Assembly (NCBI GenBank): GCA_002224055.1
Contig: AZLU01000073.1
Location: 80,260-144,259, forward strand
Direction: 5' to 3'
From: Pezizomycotina sp. ARF18
Lineage: Eukaryota; Ascomycota
DNA: 64,000 nt
Both the position numbers and the translations under genes were made by a program. This document shows, piece by piece, positions 49,330 through 60,375 of this stretch (positions are counted from its first letter, which is position 1; every line of letters begins with the position of its first letter). Under the pieces are notes generated by a model, which saw nothing but the letters and a program-made list of their open reading frames with translations, made no database searches and was not told the DNA's origin.

Positions 49330-50413
49330 CCGCATCGCCGTCAAATCATGCTTGAACAAGCTAACGGCGTCCAGGAACCTTTGCAGCGAGCAACCCATCA
49401 CCGACTTCCTGCAATCTTTGATCTCTTCTCCGAGAGTATCAGCTGCCGTGCGGTAATGCCGGACGCGTATTCGAGGGTGAGATCGGTCATCACGACGAAG
49501 CGGTCGATGAGGGCAGACGTCATGGTGACCTTGTTCGCGAGGAAGGTGTTGCTACTGTTGCGGACTGTTATGCCGCGGACGCGGAGGAGGTATCGCTCGA
49601 GATAGTACTGCTGGACTAGCTTGTGGCAGAGCTGGGCGAATCTGCTAGAGAGGCGAGATGTTTCAACGCGGATAGAGTCTGTTATGATTTGGCAATTAGT
49701 AATATAAGCAATTGAGGGAAGGAGGAATAATATGGCGTACCAACGAGCTTCCTGGCACGATGCTGTGAACGTTAATTCTACGCGTCGGTTCCATGAAACT
49801 ATTGTCCCCGGAACCTTCATCTCGAAATAAGTGTGCGAGTTGAAGGCGTTGATTCTCCTCTCCCACACGGCTTCAAGTATGAGCTTCTTCGTCACCAGCG
49901 TGTAAAATGCCTCCAGCTTGAAGACATACGCGATCAACAGCCACTTTCCCAGATCCGGAACATTTCCCCTGCTGAACGTCGCTTCCTGCCCGACATCGAG
50001 GCTCTTCGAAAGCTAGTTCTCAACTTGCCTGCCAAACTATCAGCAGCGTCGTAATTGGTCCGCGAAGATCGCCAGGTCGTGCAGGAACTTGACATCCGGG
50101 GAGCAGCAGGAATGGAAACGACGCTGGAGGTGGACGATATTCATGGCGGCCAAGACGAAGTTAGCGGGGCCGTAAATCTCGATGAGGAACTTCCCGTCGG
50201 CGGTTTTCGGCTGCGGGAAGCGGGAGTCCGGCTCGAACATCTTTCCTGAAGACTGGGAGTGCAGACTGAGGACCTTGGAGGAGACCTGGAAGGTGCTGCT
50301 CTCCTCCCTGTCGAAGGAGGAGGTGAGGCAGACGGCGTGGACGTCGCCTTCGGGGTCGACCGTGTGCATGTTGAATATTTCCGGGCTGTTAGCCTTTCGC
50401 TTCCGGCGGACAT
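49330..50413 (-). CDS. BTB/POZ-like protein 2 of a four-gene array, frameshifted
   Basis: The ATG at 50413 (MSAGSERLT) is followed, after one shift, by NMHTVDPEGDVHAVCLTSSF (about 50310-50375), TFQVSSKVLSLHSQ (about 50245-50285), KMFEPDSRFP, ADGKFLIEI, PANFVLAAMNIVHLQRRFHS and DVKFLHDLAIFADQ (about 50050-50090). The post-BTB segment gives GKWLIAYVFKLEAFYTLVTK then KLILEAVWERRI (about 49850-49945), FAQLCHKLVQQYYLERYLLR (about 49580-49640) and VMGCSLQRFLDAVSLFKHDL (about 49345-49405). An intron is likely near 49680-49745. The layout is the same as genes 3 and 4. Confidence 0.75.
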
Positions 50414-50574
50414 CGTGAAGATATTTCTGATCGTATTGGGAAGACTGGCGATATCGATGTTGATGGCTGAGATGGCGGATGCGATGGTAAGTAGATGTCT
50501 TGCAGGTTGATGGGAGAGGATGGATGGTTGGAGAAGTTTTGGAGAAGCTTGAATGGGAATAAAAAATTTATATG

Positions 50575-50720
50575 CTTGGACTTTTATTTTATTTTACTTT
50601 ATTTTATTTTATTTTATCTCTCCTGAATAATATATATATATAATATCAGGGCTAAGCGCGGCGGCCCGCGGTAGACGCCGAGGGGCGCCGGGGGATATCT
50701 GGGCTGCGATATCCAACCTC
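50575..50720. repeat. TTTTA simple repeat and TA run abutting a GC-rich island
   Basis: TTTTA pentamer repeats (about 50583-50618) and a TA run (about 50630-50640) are followed at once by about 55 bases that are strongly GC-rich (GCGCGGCGGCCCGCGG...GGGGCGCCGGGGG, 50656-50695). The local composition jump is unlike either side. Confidence 0.75.
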
Positions 50721-52160
50721 TCAAATAGGCACCAAGAACATCCTATTCTCCGGAGACTACATCCAGTCGTTGATCCAAATGGGTGTCAGATGCAGACGTC
50801 AGAAGACAGACATAGCCCGATACAATGTTCGATTAATCTGTCTTACATATGCAGTTACCATCCTCTAAACCTCCTTGAACTACACTTTGAATGGAGTAAT
50901 TGTCGATATTTCCCTTAATACGTACACGTCGATCGTCGAGGTCCGAGCATCCATTCACCCACCGCCTATGTCAATTACACGCAAGATAATGCTACACAGC
51001 ACAGGTGATTAATCTTTCGAACGTCTTACTAGTGCGCCGAGGGTCTCATTGACAGTGCATGTCATATATCCTGATAAAAGAGCCGTATTGGAATCTTGCC
51101 GCAGGATACCAAGCCAATAAGCCAGGCTGATAGAAGGCATTTTAGATACTCGTGAACCGATGAAGTTTATAGCCGGGCCTTGTTCTCCGAAAGAGTAATT
51201 GGTCGACCAATTCCAAAGTTTCCCGTTCAGATTGAATACCAATACCATCCAGCTGGCGACGTAAATGTTAATGAGATGAATGCCTTGGTATTGATGAAAA
51301 CCTGTATTTTTAAATAGTACTCCTTCCTTTTGTTTCCTCGTTGTGATCGCCAGGTACATTTATCCGGGGTTTCATGATACTGACTGCGATGTGTGCCGAG
51401 CCTGCGGGGGAACGGGAGAGGTATATCACGAGAGTTAAACGCCATGATAGAGCCCATTTCTCCCGATTGGCTAATCAGAAGTTATGTATCAGGCGAGTCG
51501 GCTATCGGTAGATTGTCATAGTTTTGCCCTGTGGTCAAGATTCGGAGATATAACGGTGGGGACCGCAAGTGATTTTTATTTATCCGGCTCTATAGATGAG
51601 TATTGACCCCAGGAGTGGAAGAGACTACTATTAAATTAGCCAGGATATCTTGGAACATACAATGACATATCAAATGAAATCGTCTATTTGTCCAAGAATC
51701 TGAACATGGTCCGCTTCCAACGACATTCATATGGCATCCTATCGGCCTCCTTTATATTAATCTTACATCTAGTGCCAGTAGTCGCTAAGTTGCTATTTCT
51801 ATCGAATTGAAAATGCCGATGACCCTGTTGATTTATCTCACGGCGGCTTAATTGAATGCCGGCTCTGGGAGAGCTTTCAAGGCCCAGACATCTGATGCAT
51901 TCAAGTGTAGTAGCCGTTCAATCCAAATATTTCAAAGGATTATATAAATCTAATTCAAAAATCGAAAAGGCGGGACACCTCTAGGTATATATAAGGGGCG
52001 ATTTGATCCTGAGCGCTTCTCTGAGCTCAATTCCTTCACATCAATGTTTCACAACGTCCTACAACACTTAAACTATCACTTACCAAGATACCAATAACTT
52101 TCCTAATCTTCCATTCCTGTTGAAAAGTAAAAGCTACTGAGTTGATCTCAAATACTTGAA
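50720..52160. other. Intergenic, upstream of the cysteine-rich gene
   Basis: Minus open frames at 51009-51359 and 51227-51457 have no motif. A TATATATAAG box-like string occurs at about 51987-51996, and CAAC/CT-rich leader DNA runs to the ATG at 52166. Confidence 0.45.
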
Positions 52161-52165
52161 TAAAC

Positions 52166-52593
52166 ATGAAGTTCTCCCTCCTGCCGTCTTGATCACCGCG
52201 ATGGCGACTTTGGCCACTTCTGGCCCGGCCAGGAAGAGAGACTCTAGATGTCCTGCCGGTACGTGACCTCTTAACAATATATCTTCGTGTTCGCGTTCTA
52301 AGTTTAATATCTATCTCTAGCGTCGCACGGCTGGACCTGTCACCCCGGCATCAAATTCAACGACTGCGGCGACGGAAACTCGATTTGCGATCAGAGCTTT
52401 GACCTCGGAGACGGGTGGGGCTGCTGCATCTTCTGTCTCGGGATCTGGGGTGAGTTCCTTACTGAGATCTTGAATTTTTCATGGCTGGAATGTCGTTGTG
52501 CTAACATTTCCTTGGCTCTTAGGTCAATGTACAAAGAACAATGACTGCTGTAGCAAGAAGTGCCTGCAGCCGTTGGGGCTTTGCGATGGTTAG
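52166..52593 (+). CDS. Small secreted 12-cysteine protein, knottin-like C-terminus
   Basis: The ATG at 52166 begins MKFSLL. One missing base gives AVLITAMATLATSGPA, a signal peptide, then a Kex2-type RKR and the mature start DSRCPA. Two clean introns lie at 52259-52320 (62 bp) and 52450-52522 (73 bp). Exon 2 reads SHGWTCHPGIKFNDCGDGNS then ICDQSFDLGDGWGCCIFC, and exon 3 reads GQCTKNNDCCSKKCLQPLGL then CDG with TAG at 52593. The mature part is about 70 residues with 12 cysteines in the order C-C-C-C-CC-C-C-CC-C-C. The tail C-x6-CC-x3-C-x6-C fits an inhibitor-cystine-knot spacing. Secreted, disulfide-rich; candidate effector or antimicrobial peptide (inference). It sits on the opposite strand inside the BTB array. 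Confidence 0.75.
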
Positions 52594-52599
52594 GCGTTG

Positions 52600-53150
52600 T
52601 CGTGAGGTACGAATGAGCGGTCATACGTGGACATCCTTTGTACTCAGATGCTGAATTGACAGTTCTATGGAGGCTACGAAAACGGGAAAGTGTGAAGGTC
52701 TGTGTTGCAATAATTCACTATGAGATGCAGAGGAACGGATCATAAAATTGTCATGCGTATTTAGGGAGAAATACTTCACTTTGGTACTTCCTGTTGTACT
52801 GTGACATCGATAAAACTTGAATTTAATCGCCGAAACTTCCGTGTTAAGATGTTACAACATGAACCTTCACACCAGCCTTACTGCGGTCGTGATACTCTTT
52901 CATTGATGATGATGTGAAATCTAAGTCTAAAATGGCTCATCCCGGAGAGCGATCTTGTAAACGGCGAAATATCGCCTCATGGAATGATAGAGAATAAAAA
53001 CCGTACAATGAAAGCTCTAGCTAATTCCTTTCTTGAATGGACCCCTTCCATTGCTCGATTTCTTATCGTCCTTTACTAAACTAACCTGCACTTGCCCCTA
53101 AAAACGTACAGGGACGTTAAGCGCTGGTTTGTCTACCTAGGGCGAGAGTA
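52600..53150. other. Intergenic, no gene seen
   Basis: 3' region of the cysteine-rich gene and the convergent end of BTB gene 3; nothing else seen. Confidence 0.5.
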
Positions 53151-53154
53151 TTAC

Positions 53155-54390
53155 CTAGATGCCGCTGGCTTCTAGTTCAAGACCTTTTATTTTACATTTG
53201 AGATCGTCAACCTGGCAAAGGAAAAGAGTGCCAGCATTTTTCGATCGCCACATCCCCTTTACATACGGTCCGTCCGGCTCATAATCTGCCCTGAAATGCT
53301 CCACCGCGTCCAGAAAGGCTTCAATCGAACAATCCATGACCGACGATGTGCAACCCTTTAGATAGGTCACGCATACATTTTCAACTCGAAACCCCGGCGC
53401 GAATCCCAACTCTACTAGATCGAGCCTGAGATTCGTCCTGTCGAGTAGTTCACAATACAATGCTAGGTGTACCAGTGGATGTCTATCGTAATCCTCCTGC
53501 TTCTGCTTAGGTTCAACGGTACCACTAGTACGGAGAAAGCGGCGACGGAGATGGTAGTCTTTGACAATCTGGTGGCTGACTTGCGCAAAACGTTTCTGGT
53601 AAGCCATTCCATGTGTTCTTATTTCCTCTGCCAAATGATGACGATAAAGGATGTCAGTTGTGGTCAGTTGTGGTCAGTACATAACAGAGCTATTGATTTC
53701 TTTTACGCGGGGAGAGTACCTGTTACGCTCTCCGGGATAATATCCGGCACCGTGACTAACGCCGTGGGGTTCATCGAGTTTGCTTCCCCCGCAACAAACA
53801 TTTGCCAGGAATCATCACGTTCGGACATTCTCCAGACTCCTTCCATCATCAACCTCTTGGTAATGCTCCGGTAAACTTCCTTCAGCTTGAATACGTAAGC
53901 GATAACCAGCCACTTCCCCAACGTTGGAACCTTGCTTCTGTCAAAGCAGGACGACGAGACTATATCGTGGGCGATTAGCCACAGCTCTACCCTTTTCGAC
54001 AATGCGTCTCCAACGTCGTAGGCGTCGGCGAAAATCGCCAAGTCGTACAGAAGCTCCAAACCCGGACTTTTCTCTGGGACATCCTTATTGCGAAAGTGCA
54101 AAATGTTAAGAGCTAGACGAAGCGTCGCAGGAGAAACTTCCTTAATCTTAATAATCCTGTAAGCTCCGTCTGCGGTAGTTTCTTTGGCGAACTTGAAATC
54201 ACTCGAAAACAATCGCCTCAGAACGGGCGATGCGGTACAAAGCGTTTGCGAGTAAACCTGGAACGTATACTGATTGACCCTTCTTGCAGTGGTGTCTTCG
54301 TCGTAGCAGACTATGTGAGTATCGCCGTCTCTGGCTAAAATCTCCGTCGGCGAAAAGAATGTTAAGGTTGGGGTACTGGAGTCTTTTCAT
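53155..54390 (-). CDS. BTB/POZ-like protein 3 of a four-gene array (best preserved)
   Basis: The ATG at 54390 is followed, after one shift, by LARDGDTHIVCYDEDTTA (about 54290-54345), QYTFQVYSQTLCTASPVLRR then LFSSDFKFAKETTADGAYR (about 54155-54275), SPATLRLALNILHFRNKDV (about 54070-54125) and GLELLYDLAIFADAYDVGD (about 54015-54065): a full BTB fold. The post-BTB part reads GKWLVIAYVFKLKEVYRSIT then KRLMMEGVWRM (about 53830-53925). After an intron (about 53628-53706) come FAQVSHQIVKDYHLRRRFLR (about 53530-53595) and SVMDCSIEAFLDAVEHFRAD (about 53280-53345), and the protein ends at about 53155 near a Leu/Lys coiled segment (DDLKCKIKGLELEASGI). Around 385 residues. Likely dimeric adaptor; partner unknown. 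Confidence 0.82.
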
Positions 54391-54399
54391 TGTTCGATG

Positions 54400-55470
54400 A
54401 TTTATTTGCCGAGTCGCTTATGGCATCGTGTGCATCGCTCGCGGCGTCGTGTTTGCGGGATGCTGTTTCCAAATTTCAACATTCTCATCTGGAGAGAACC
54501 GTCCCAAGTGGAGGCTGTCGCCCCTCGGTTTGCCCTCGTTGCTCGGGGAATTTGTCGTGATCCGGGAAGAGGAAGCGTAGATCTTGGGAATTTGAAGGCG
54601 TGAAGCTTCATCTAACATTGCTTTCACCACCGCTTTCCTCGCTTCCCTATCCTCCTTTCCCCGCATTGAGAGCAAAAGAGACTGCAATTTTACGGGCATA
54701 AAACAAATCTTCTGCAAGCGAGATCCGTCAAAGGTTTGACGTGTATTGGTAGGAAGACAAGTGCTATTATGTAGTATAAGTCCAGACTAGGCTTTCGAAG
54801 TCGACTTCTGCGTGTTCTAGGTTCTGTTGAGTAAGACATGAATTCCAGGCCCCATTGAGAGACCACGCGAAATTTATTACGGCCACAGACTAAGTTTTCT
54901 TTATTTACCACCGTCATGAGGTAAAGTTTCTTCTTTTTTATCTCAACTTTAAATCTTCTCAGCAAGGGAACGATAAGCCTTTTCTAAAATGCGGTAGTAA
55001 CTCTAAATTAAATATCGGGATATGTATAAGAGATTAACGATCGAGGACCTATAACCTATTGATTCTGCCTTGAAGGAATACAATATGACTCGGTCTCCAG
55101 GTCTTTTGAAGCTGGTAATCTTAGCCTCCTTCATAGCCTCATCGCTCTTGTAACTGTTAGGCGAGAAACGGCCTGAACTCCTCCGTGAAATCTCTAACTA
55201 CCTCTAAAACCTTAAGATGGAACAGTCAATGATTGGAGATTGACAACCATTGACTCTTCGTGCGAATACCGGATGGTATAGTATAGTCACAATTTGAATC
55301 CTGAAAATCGCAGGTAAGTTCTTGATGTTTGGGCTCAGGCCAACGCCTAAAATTTAAAAGCCTACCACCATCAGGTAGATTCCAAGCGCAAGCTATAGCT
55401 GTTTCTTCATGAAAATTGACATCATGCCCTATGGGAATCCAGTTCCAATCCGACTAGCTTTGACTTCTCC
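54400..55470. other. Intergenic between BTB genes 3 and 4
   Basis: Overlapping frames at 54397-54717 on both strands have no motif; nothing else seen. Confidence 0.45.
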
Positions 55471-55474
55471 TTAT

Positions 55475-56590
55475 TCACGGAATCAATGAAACTTCGTCCA
55501 TGCAGGCCCTCGTCTGCGCCGTCATTTTGAAATCCAGCTCAAAATGAGAAACCGCATCCAGAAAATTTTTGATTGAACAGTCCATGGACGATGTTGAACA
55601 TTGCAAGATTTCATGCCTAGAGACTTCGGTCAAGCTGAATAAGTCCCCCTTTTTTAAATTAGGTCGAAGGCCCGTGGTTAATATTAGTTGAGAACACAGC
55701 CCAAACCTCATAATTGGGTGCTTGCAGGGCTTCTCTTGCTTTTCCTTTGCTCTGATGGTTTTAACTATACTCAAGTCGTGACAGACTAAATAATACTCTC
55801 TCGTGATCTGGTGACTGATTTCCGCAAACTTCCTAGACCACTGGAGGGATCGAGTTCGTAGTGTCTCTTCATCTCGAGGACAGCTACCGTCAGCCCGAAT
55901 CTAACACAGCCCATCGAGTTGAACCAGCATAATAACTGGGAAGATACTGATATCATCACCCACCAAACAAGATCCAGGGAGTATCTCAGGAGCAGCAATC
56001 ACCGACATCGCCTCGAGAGTATTTGGATCCCAGTGACAAAAAGGCTCCAGACCTTGTTTTCTCCGTACAGGTTCGACTTCTAAACGGCTTCCAACATGAT
56101 TCGTTTCGTGATAAGCTTATAAAAACCCGCCAGCGTGAAAACATAGGCTATCAACAACCATTTCCCAAGATCTGGAACGAACCCTCTTAAGCTTCGTCTC
56201 GTACGCTATGCCATGCCTGTTGATCCAATTTTCGACCTGACAAGCCAGCGCTTCTGCAAGAAATTCATCCGCAAAGGTCGCGAGCTCGTATAGGGATCGA
56301 GTTCGGCGGTTCCGACGGTACTTTGCTGCGTATGTGATGGACCACAAGCATAGCCAGGTTCACGACTTCCGGGTCCCTGTGCTTCATTGTGACTAAATGG
56401 CATGCTCCATCGCTAGTCATCTGTTTGTGAAACGGGAGTTTTGAGAGAAATATTCTTAAATACCGGGGAGACGCTGAGAACAGCGGAGCTGACCTGGAAA
56501 GTTTTCCCAGTGGAGGTGACAAGATGTACATTACCGTCCTCTCGGATTACTACGACACCAGGCGCCTTAGCGGGAAAGGGTTTCTTTTAT
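55475..56590 (-). CDS. BTB/POZ-like protein 4 of a four-gene array, frameshifted
   Basis: Minus strand: NPFPAKAPGVVVIREDGNVH then LVTSTGKTFQVSSAVLSVSP then VFKNI (about 56445-56580), PVSQTDD/SDGACHLVTMKHRDPEVVN (about 56365-56440), LAMLVVHHIRS, then SLYELATFADEFLAEALACQ then VENWINRHG (about 56210-56300), and GKWLLIAYVFTLAGFYKL in a shifted frame (about 56115-56165). The C-terminal part is FGLCSQLILTTGLRPNLKKG (about 55645-55705) and SSMDCSIKNFLDAVSHFELD (about 55530-55595), ending 55475. It has the same domain order as genes 2 and 3. The middle (55790-56000) is more broken. No clear ATG was found upstream of NPFPAK. Confidence 0.7.
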
Positions 56591-56594
56591 AGAC

Positions 56595-56910
56595 AAATTG
56601 ACGCATTTAACCTTAGCACAATATATTAATATTAAAACCTGGTCCGTGTAAAGCTTAAACACGTCAATGATCAAATGTCTTGTGTAAAGTTCGAAAACAA
56701 CAATCTTGATTAAATCTTATGTATTCGGCAAGTCTTCTAAAGTTCTAAAATATCGTTACTATGGATGCAGTGGTCCATGCGCACTGAGCGATATAATCAA
56801 AAGAATAGCAGTCTTGAGATTTCATCTTGCTTGATGCTAGATCTATCATGCAAATGTCGTTACAAATATGAGAATGAAAAAAATATAGAAACAAATCATA
56901 CAGAAACTTT
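56595..56910. other. Short intergenic gap
   Basis: Moderately AT-rich; the small open frame 56765-56950 (plus) has no motif. Confidence 0.4.
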
Positions 56911-56914
56911 ATCG

Positions 56915-58259
56915 TTAAACAAAGTAAAAGGACTTGAACCGGCTGCTTAATCGTTGTCGCCGAGCATTGCCGTCGCTTATAACGGTTGTCTCAACAATTG
57001 GCATATCGTTCTTAGAGCTGCTGTCCCTTTCACTAGCCTTAACGGTCCTAGTGATTTCAATCGTTTCAGTAATATTTCCGAGCCCGTCCTCTCCGATCCA
57101 AATGTCGCTGTTCTTCCTTTCCCTCTCCCTCCTACTCAGATGGCTAAGGATAGTCCCTCCGCTCGCGCTCAGCTCATGTGAACCCGTCGCGTATTCCGTG
57201 TCTTTATCTCCCATGCTACCCTCTCCACGAATGTATTTCCACGCAGAGCGGAAGTCCTTCTTGTTGACGAGAGCCCGAAAGGTAGGACAGCAGACTACGA
57301 CGAGGCACCACCATTCCTCGGTTGCAGCGCAGAACCAGGATGCCGCGGTAGGCCAGTCCATGAGTAGCGAAATCTGGAAGAGGTTCGCCCAGATCAAGCA
57401 TACGAAGCCGACGCCGAAGGTACAGCCTACGGCGTACTTTTGGCGCTTGGGAAGGCGTAGGGTCTTCAAGAGAAAGAGCGGTAACATATATATCATTATA
57501 TCTGTCATGACGTGGATAGCCTAAGGAAACATTAGCCGCAATGAATACAAACATCGTTACCACTTACAGGGAGAACGCACCCATTCGTAGTAGTTGCTAT
57601 TTTTAGAGTTAATCGCAGAGCAGTAGTGTGGGCCGGGTGTAGTTAATCTTAATCGGAAGACAGAGGAAGAGCTTGACTAGCACACTGGAGATCCAGCCTA
57701 TGACGGTAATGACGGACACGATGTGGAGCGCAAGTCTAAGCCTTGGCATGGACTTCGGGAAGAGTTCGTAGTAAAAGGCCAGCATTGCACCCTTGACGAA
57801 GTACATCTCAGTGTAGTAGAACGCGAGCTCAACATATAATAGCTAAAAGGTTGATTATAAGCATCACTCTCAACTTACGAGGAATGAAGAGCTTTTGGTT
57901 ATGAACCAACCTTCAGTACCAGACCGTATCTTCGTATGTCGCCAGCCCATGTTCAGGACCAAATTCTTTCGCGTAGGGATTGATCTTGCCCACATACAAT
58001 CCCTTCGTTAACGTAAATGTATCGGTCGAGTTCTGGTATATGTACGCGAACCACGCCGCAACGACGAAGTAATCGGAAGTTTGAGTCCTCCTCTCGTCCC
58101 CGTCGTATTTGCAGGCGAAGCAGGATGAAGAGGAGGCAGACGACGGACATCGTCCAGCAATAGGCCTATAAATGGAAACATGGTTAGTTTTCCCCGCCAC
58201 CAGGAACCAAACGAGCCACATAAACTTACCAGATACTGTGGTCCCGTAATCGTGACCAT
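56915..58259 (-). CDS. PTH11-like / fungal rhodopsin-domain 7TM membrane protein 2, frameshifted
   Basis: Minus-strand start at 58259 (MVTITGPQYL), then an intron (about 58166-58228). AYCWTMSVVCLLFILLRLQI is an early helix (about 58100-58165). TSDYFVVAAWFAYIYQNSTD is the next (about 58020-58080), followed by KEFGPEHGLATYEDTVW (about 57915-57970), an intron near 57845-57915, MYFVKGAMLAFYYELFPKSM (about 57750-57806) and LHIVSVITVIGWISSVLVKL then FLCLPI (about 57650-57735). After the intron near 57515-57570 come VMTDIMIYMLPLFLLKTLRL (about 57450-57510) and YAVGCTFGVGFVCLIWANLF (about 57370-57430), then EEWWCLVVVCCPTFRALVNK and a long Ser/Arg/Asp cytosolic tail ending 56915. The DxxxYxLP-type helix VI and the F-Y-ELFP loop are typical of the family. 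One shift lies at about 58085. Receptor-like sensor; ligand unknown. Confidence 0.78.
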
Positions 58260-58299
58260 GTCGACGGATATCTGAGCTAACCGCCGAAAAGATATCGAA

Positions 58300-59780
58300 A
58301 ACTTCTCTCGGCCAGACAAGCAAAAGCGTTTCTATAAAGAGAGAAAATAATACGAACATACGTTCAAGAGAAACTGGAAATCTAACGGCTTTCGACCAGA
58401 CGACTGGTTTATATATATTTCATAGGAGAATCCGGTTGTTTAACGCACCCTGTTGTCTCACTTCCACTCTCGTTCACTTCCTCTTTGAGAGTCCCGCATC
58501 ATGTTTTTCTATAACGTCCTGCATGCCGACTAGCAAGCCCCACACTGGAAAATCTCTCGTTCCGACGGAGTGAATAGGCAAAGTATAAAGTAGTACTCGT
58601 GCCACGTCCTTCATAATCCAGGCACATAAATATTAAAAGGTCGGAAATCAAGGATAATCCAGTATCCTCTTTGCAAACCCGAATCAGGGGGGATAATCTG
58701 AATCTCTTGTAAGCGAGGAGCTGCAGTCCAAATGTAGGTGGGGGCTACTGGCTGCGATGATTCGTCAGAGGACGATGCTCGGCACCCTTCACGCCACCCC
58801 GAGTGCACAGCGGTGGGAAAAATATAAACTTTATAGCAGGCTAAATGAGCGAGAATACATCTCCACCTCGATTTGAGTATCAGGTTTCTATACCACAGTT
58901 GATCTTAAGATGGGTGGATATAGGGCCTGATCTAGAGCAGGTTGTTCTTGTCTCTATATTCCAAATCCACTTGCCAGGCGAAGTCCAATAAAATGACCTG
59001 ATAGGGGCTAAGATTATGAAACATCGAGTAAAGAGTGAATTCCAATTGATTGCTACCCCCACATTCCTCTCGTGATATTGACCGAAAGCGTGCCCTCCGA
59101 ATGTAGAACCATGCAAGATAAGTCTCAAAGTTTTTCCGTCTCCACAGCTCTTGGCTTCAGAAGGATGACTTTCTCTCATGAGAGTATTGTGCGCTAATTT
59201 CCACAGATTATAAAGAACGAAGGTCCAGCTTGATTAGCGTCGGTAAATCCTGATGCGAATACTTGAAAAGTCTCGCTTAGTAAGGGCAGGATTCTTCGAC
59301 TCCGCAAAACCCCGAGCATTCTATAATAATTTCGAGGCTAGTATCGCAATGAATCCTTGCTAATTATAAGTAGCGCGTGGGCGTTTCTGGCATTAACCCT
59401 GCCGGTCTAACCACCATCGAGTTCTTATCGCAAACATGAATCCAGTCTCAGGAATCACGATCGTGTCGCTTAAGATATTTATATCGTCCCCGTGCTCTAC
59501 CGTTTGGCGGTGCCAGCTTTTAGCACAGTACTTTTACAACCGCAGAATAGGAGTTATAGTAGCAAACATCGGTACCCGATAACATTGGTCTAGATCAAGC
59601 ATAGAAGGTGCTTGGACGTTAGTTCATGGAGGTAGCCGAATATAGGTGTAATTGCCCATCTTTGATTGCCCCAAGATGCACTTTCGGGCACTTCCTCTAA
59701 AGTCTTCTCTTTGCACAGGCGGTCAATTCCACGTATTCAATCTATTTCTTTACACATCTATATCAGCTCTACGAGCATAT
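58300..59780. other. Intergenic, no supported gene
   Basis: Minus frames 58611-58808 and 58880-59179 are motif-free. Upstream region of the 7TM gene. Confidence 0.45.
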
Positions 59781-59789
59781 CGTGTTATA

Positions 59790-60250
59790 TCGTCGAAGCC
59801 TGCCACCTCCCCGCTGTTCTTACCTTCTCCTCACACTTCACGCTTTCTGCGACGTTAGCTTCTGCATCCCAGCTATTACCGTCTCGCCATCGACATCCAT
59901 CGTAGTCGCGAGCGTAATATCCCCTTCAATCTCCGTCGCCGCCAACGACAACTCCGGAGTTAAGTTGTGCCTAGAGGATCTCGGCGCCATCCTTTTCTTG
60001 AGAGACCTGCCCATTTACTCGGAAAGGATGCTATCTGGCTTCGACGTACAACTTGCCCCCGATGCCCAACAACAGGTGCCGGATGGCTGGGATGCATGTT
60101 ATCATGAGCCACTTCGACTTCGACGAGCGTCCAGACGCTCATCGGCACGATGTTATGGATCACATCGACATCCGTGAGTACGCTCGTATAGGTAATGCAG
60201 CGACCGATGGCCGCGACGCAGACACTGTTCGTTTTTTTACATGTGAGTCT
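59790..60250 (+). CDS. Possible small secreted protein, broken
   Basis: Pieces of two frames give a signal-like start (LTFSSHFTLSATLASA, about 59822-59870) and IPAITVSPSTSIVVASVISP then SISVAANDNSGVKLCLEDL (about 59865-59980). Then follow ETCPFTRKGCYLASTYN and MHVIMSHFDFDERPDAHRHD (about 60000-60150) after shifts. The NxSGVKLCLE start and the C-x-L-x-S-x-YN spacing resemble small fungal secreted beta-sandwich proteins, but the frame is broken at least three times and no clean start is seen. Low confidence; it could be chance. Confidence 0.3.
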
Positions 60251-60375
60251 GTCCGACAATTTCCTGCAATCGCTATGATTCAAGTTCGACTTACAGCCCA
60301 CAAGTGGCAAACACTCCGACGGCGAAAACCTTCTCCCTTGGCTTTAACTGCATTTGTGTGATTTTATGATCGGGA

